DNA of 64,000 nt from an uncultured Mediterraneibacter sp. Its GTDB lineage: Bacteria; Bacillota; Clostridia; Lachnospirales; Lachnospiraceae. This document shows, in pieces, positions 63,626 through 64,000 of this stretch. The notes under the pieces are model-generated. The model was not told the origin of the DNA, searched no databases, and saw nothing but the letters and a program-made list of their open reading frames with translations. The stretch spans positions 1 to 64,000 of the forward strand of contig CALWDM010000001.1 of assembly GCA_944376695.1 (NCBI GenBank), in the 5' to 3' direction. The number at the start of each line of letters is the position of its first letter. Positions within the stretch are counted from its first letter, which is position 1. Both the position numbers and the translations under genes were made by a program.

Positions 63626-64000
63626 ATGATCCGCATCGCCGAAGAGAGTGATTCAGGAGAATTACTTGATATATACGCTTATTATGTGGAGAGGACTGCC
63701 ATTACATTTGAATACGAAGTTCCTTCAATAAAAGAATTCAGGGGGCGCATTCAGAAAATTTCGAGAAGGTATCCTTATCTTGTATCTGAAAGAGACGGCA
63801 GGATCGCAGGATACGCATATGCAGGTCCGCTTAAGGAGCGGAGAGCTTATGACTGGTCAGTGGAGACAACGATCTACATAGCAGAAGATGTCAGAGGACA
63901 GGGGATCGGAAGAGAACTTTATACGGCGCTGGAGTATGCTCTGACGCTTCAGAATGTGATCAATCTGAATGCCTGTGTCGCGTACCCTGACCCGGAAGAT
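63626..64000 (+). CDS. GNAT family N-acetyltransferase (partial, runs off the window)
   Basis: First 125 codons of a GNAT enzyme, resembling the phosphinothricin acetyltransferase type: IRIAEESDSGELLDIYAYYVERTAITFEYE at the start and the acetyl-CoA loop VRGQGIGRELY. ATG 63626 is seven bases after AGGAGG; ATG 63620 is too close. No stop before 64000. Follows the flavoprotein gene by 33 bp. Confidence 0.85.
   Translation, partial: MIRIAEESDSGELLDIYAYYVERTAITFEYEVPSIKEFRGRIQKISRRYPYLVSERDGRIAGYAYAGPLKERRAYDWSVETTIYIAEDVRGQGIGRELYTALEYALTLQNVINLNACVAYPDPED

Overview
The window looks like a chromosomal segment of a spore-forming, low-to-mid GC Clostridia, most likely Lachnospiraceae. Evidence: Gram-positive AGGAGG-type ribosome binding sites, sporulation genes (gpr, spoIIP), clostridial gene orders (rimP-nusA-ylxR-ylxQ-infB-rbfA-nrnA-truB-ribF-rpsO; mutS-mutL-miaA) and frequent GTG/TTG starts. 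No rRNA, tRNA or CRISPR array was recognised.

Layout. 1-2090 is AT-rich and looks like the edge of a mobile element (serine recombinase, sigma-70-like factor, a possible gene remnant). 2170-5000 holds a flavodoxin-type reductase, an SPFH/Arc-like pair behind a dyad-rich promoter, and a ureidoglycolate-lyase-like gene. 5230-10150 has a catalytically degenerate tyrosine recombinase, an orphan membrane protein, a 51-residue membrane peptide, and a GT2 / permuted NlpC-P60-like / LPG-flippase-like operon. 10269-19534 is a regulatory transport island: a two-component system whose response regulator is broken by a perfect 26-bp inverted repeat, its ABC exporter, a decayed AbiE toxin-antitoxin pair, then a second ABC exporter behind an ECF sigma factor. 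19718-23403 has an ABC-F protein, then ilvN and ilvC.

23602-35051 runs through an XRE regulator, rpsT, gpr, spoIIP, a topoisomerase IV pair (parE, parC), a LysR regulator and the methionine importer metNIQ. 35325-44206 is the conserved nusA-infB translation superoperon, ending in rpsO. 44305-50048 is a divergently controlled sugar-acid catabolic cluster: AraC regulator, amidohydrolase, two zinc-type dehydrogenases, tagaturonate reductase. Its enzyme classes match an oxidative L-galactose to D-altronate route. 50286-63592 contains pnp, an internally deleted rarA, two membrane protein genes overlapping tail to tail, mutS-mutL-miaA, a PLP enzyme and a flavoprotein. The window ends inside a GNAT acetyltransferase gene.

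The strongest unusual signals are: the templated-looking palindrome that frameshifts the response regulator; a 37-nt near-copy of an internal parE segment upstream of parE; the roughly 100-residue internal deletion in RarA; the AbiE remnant between two paralogous ABC modules; a structured element with its own vegetative-type promoter between rpsT and gpr; and the putative L-galactose operon. All functional calls are from reading the sequence; no database search was run.
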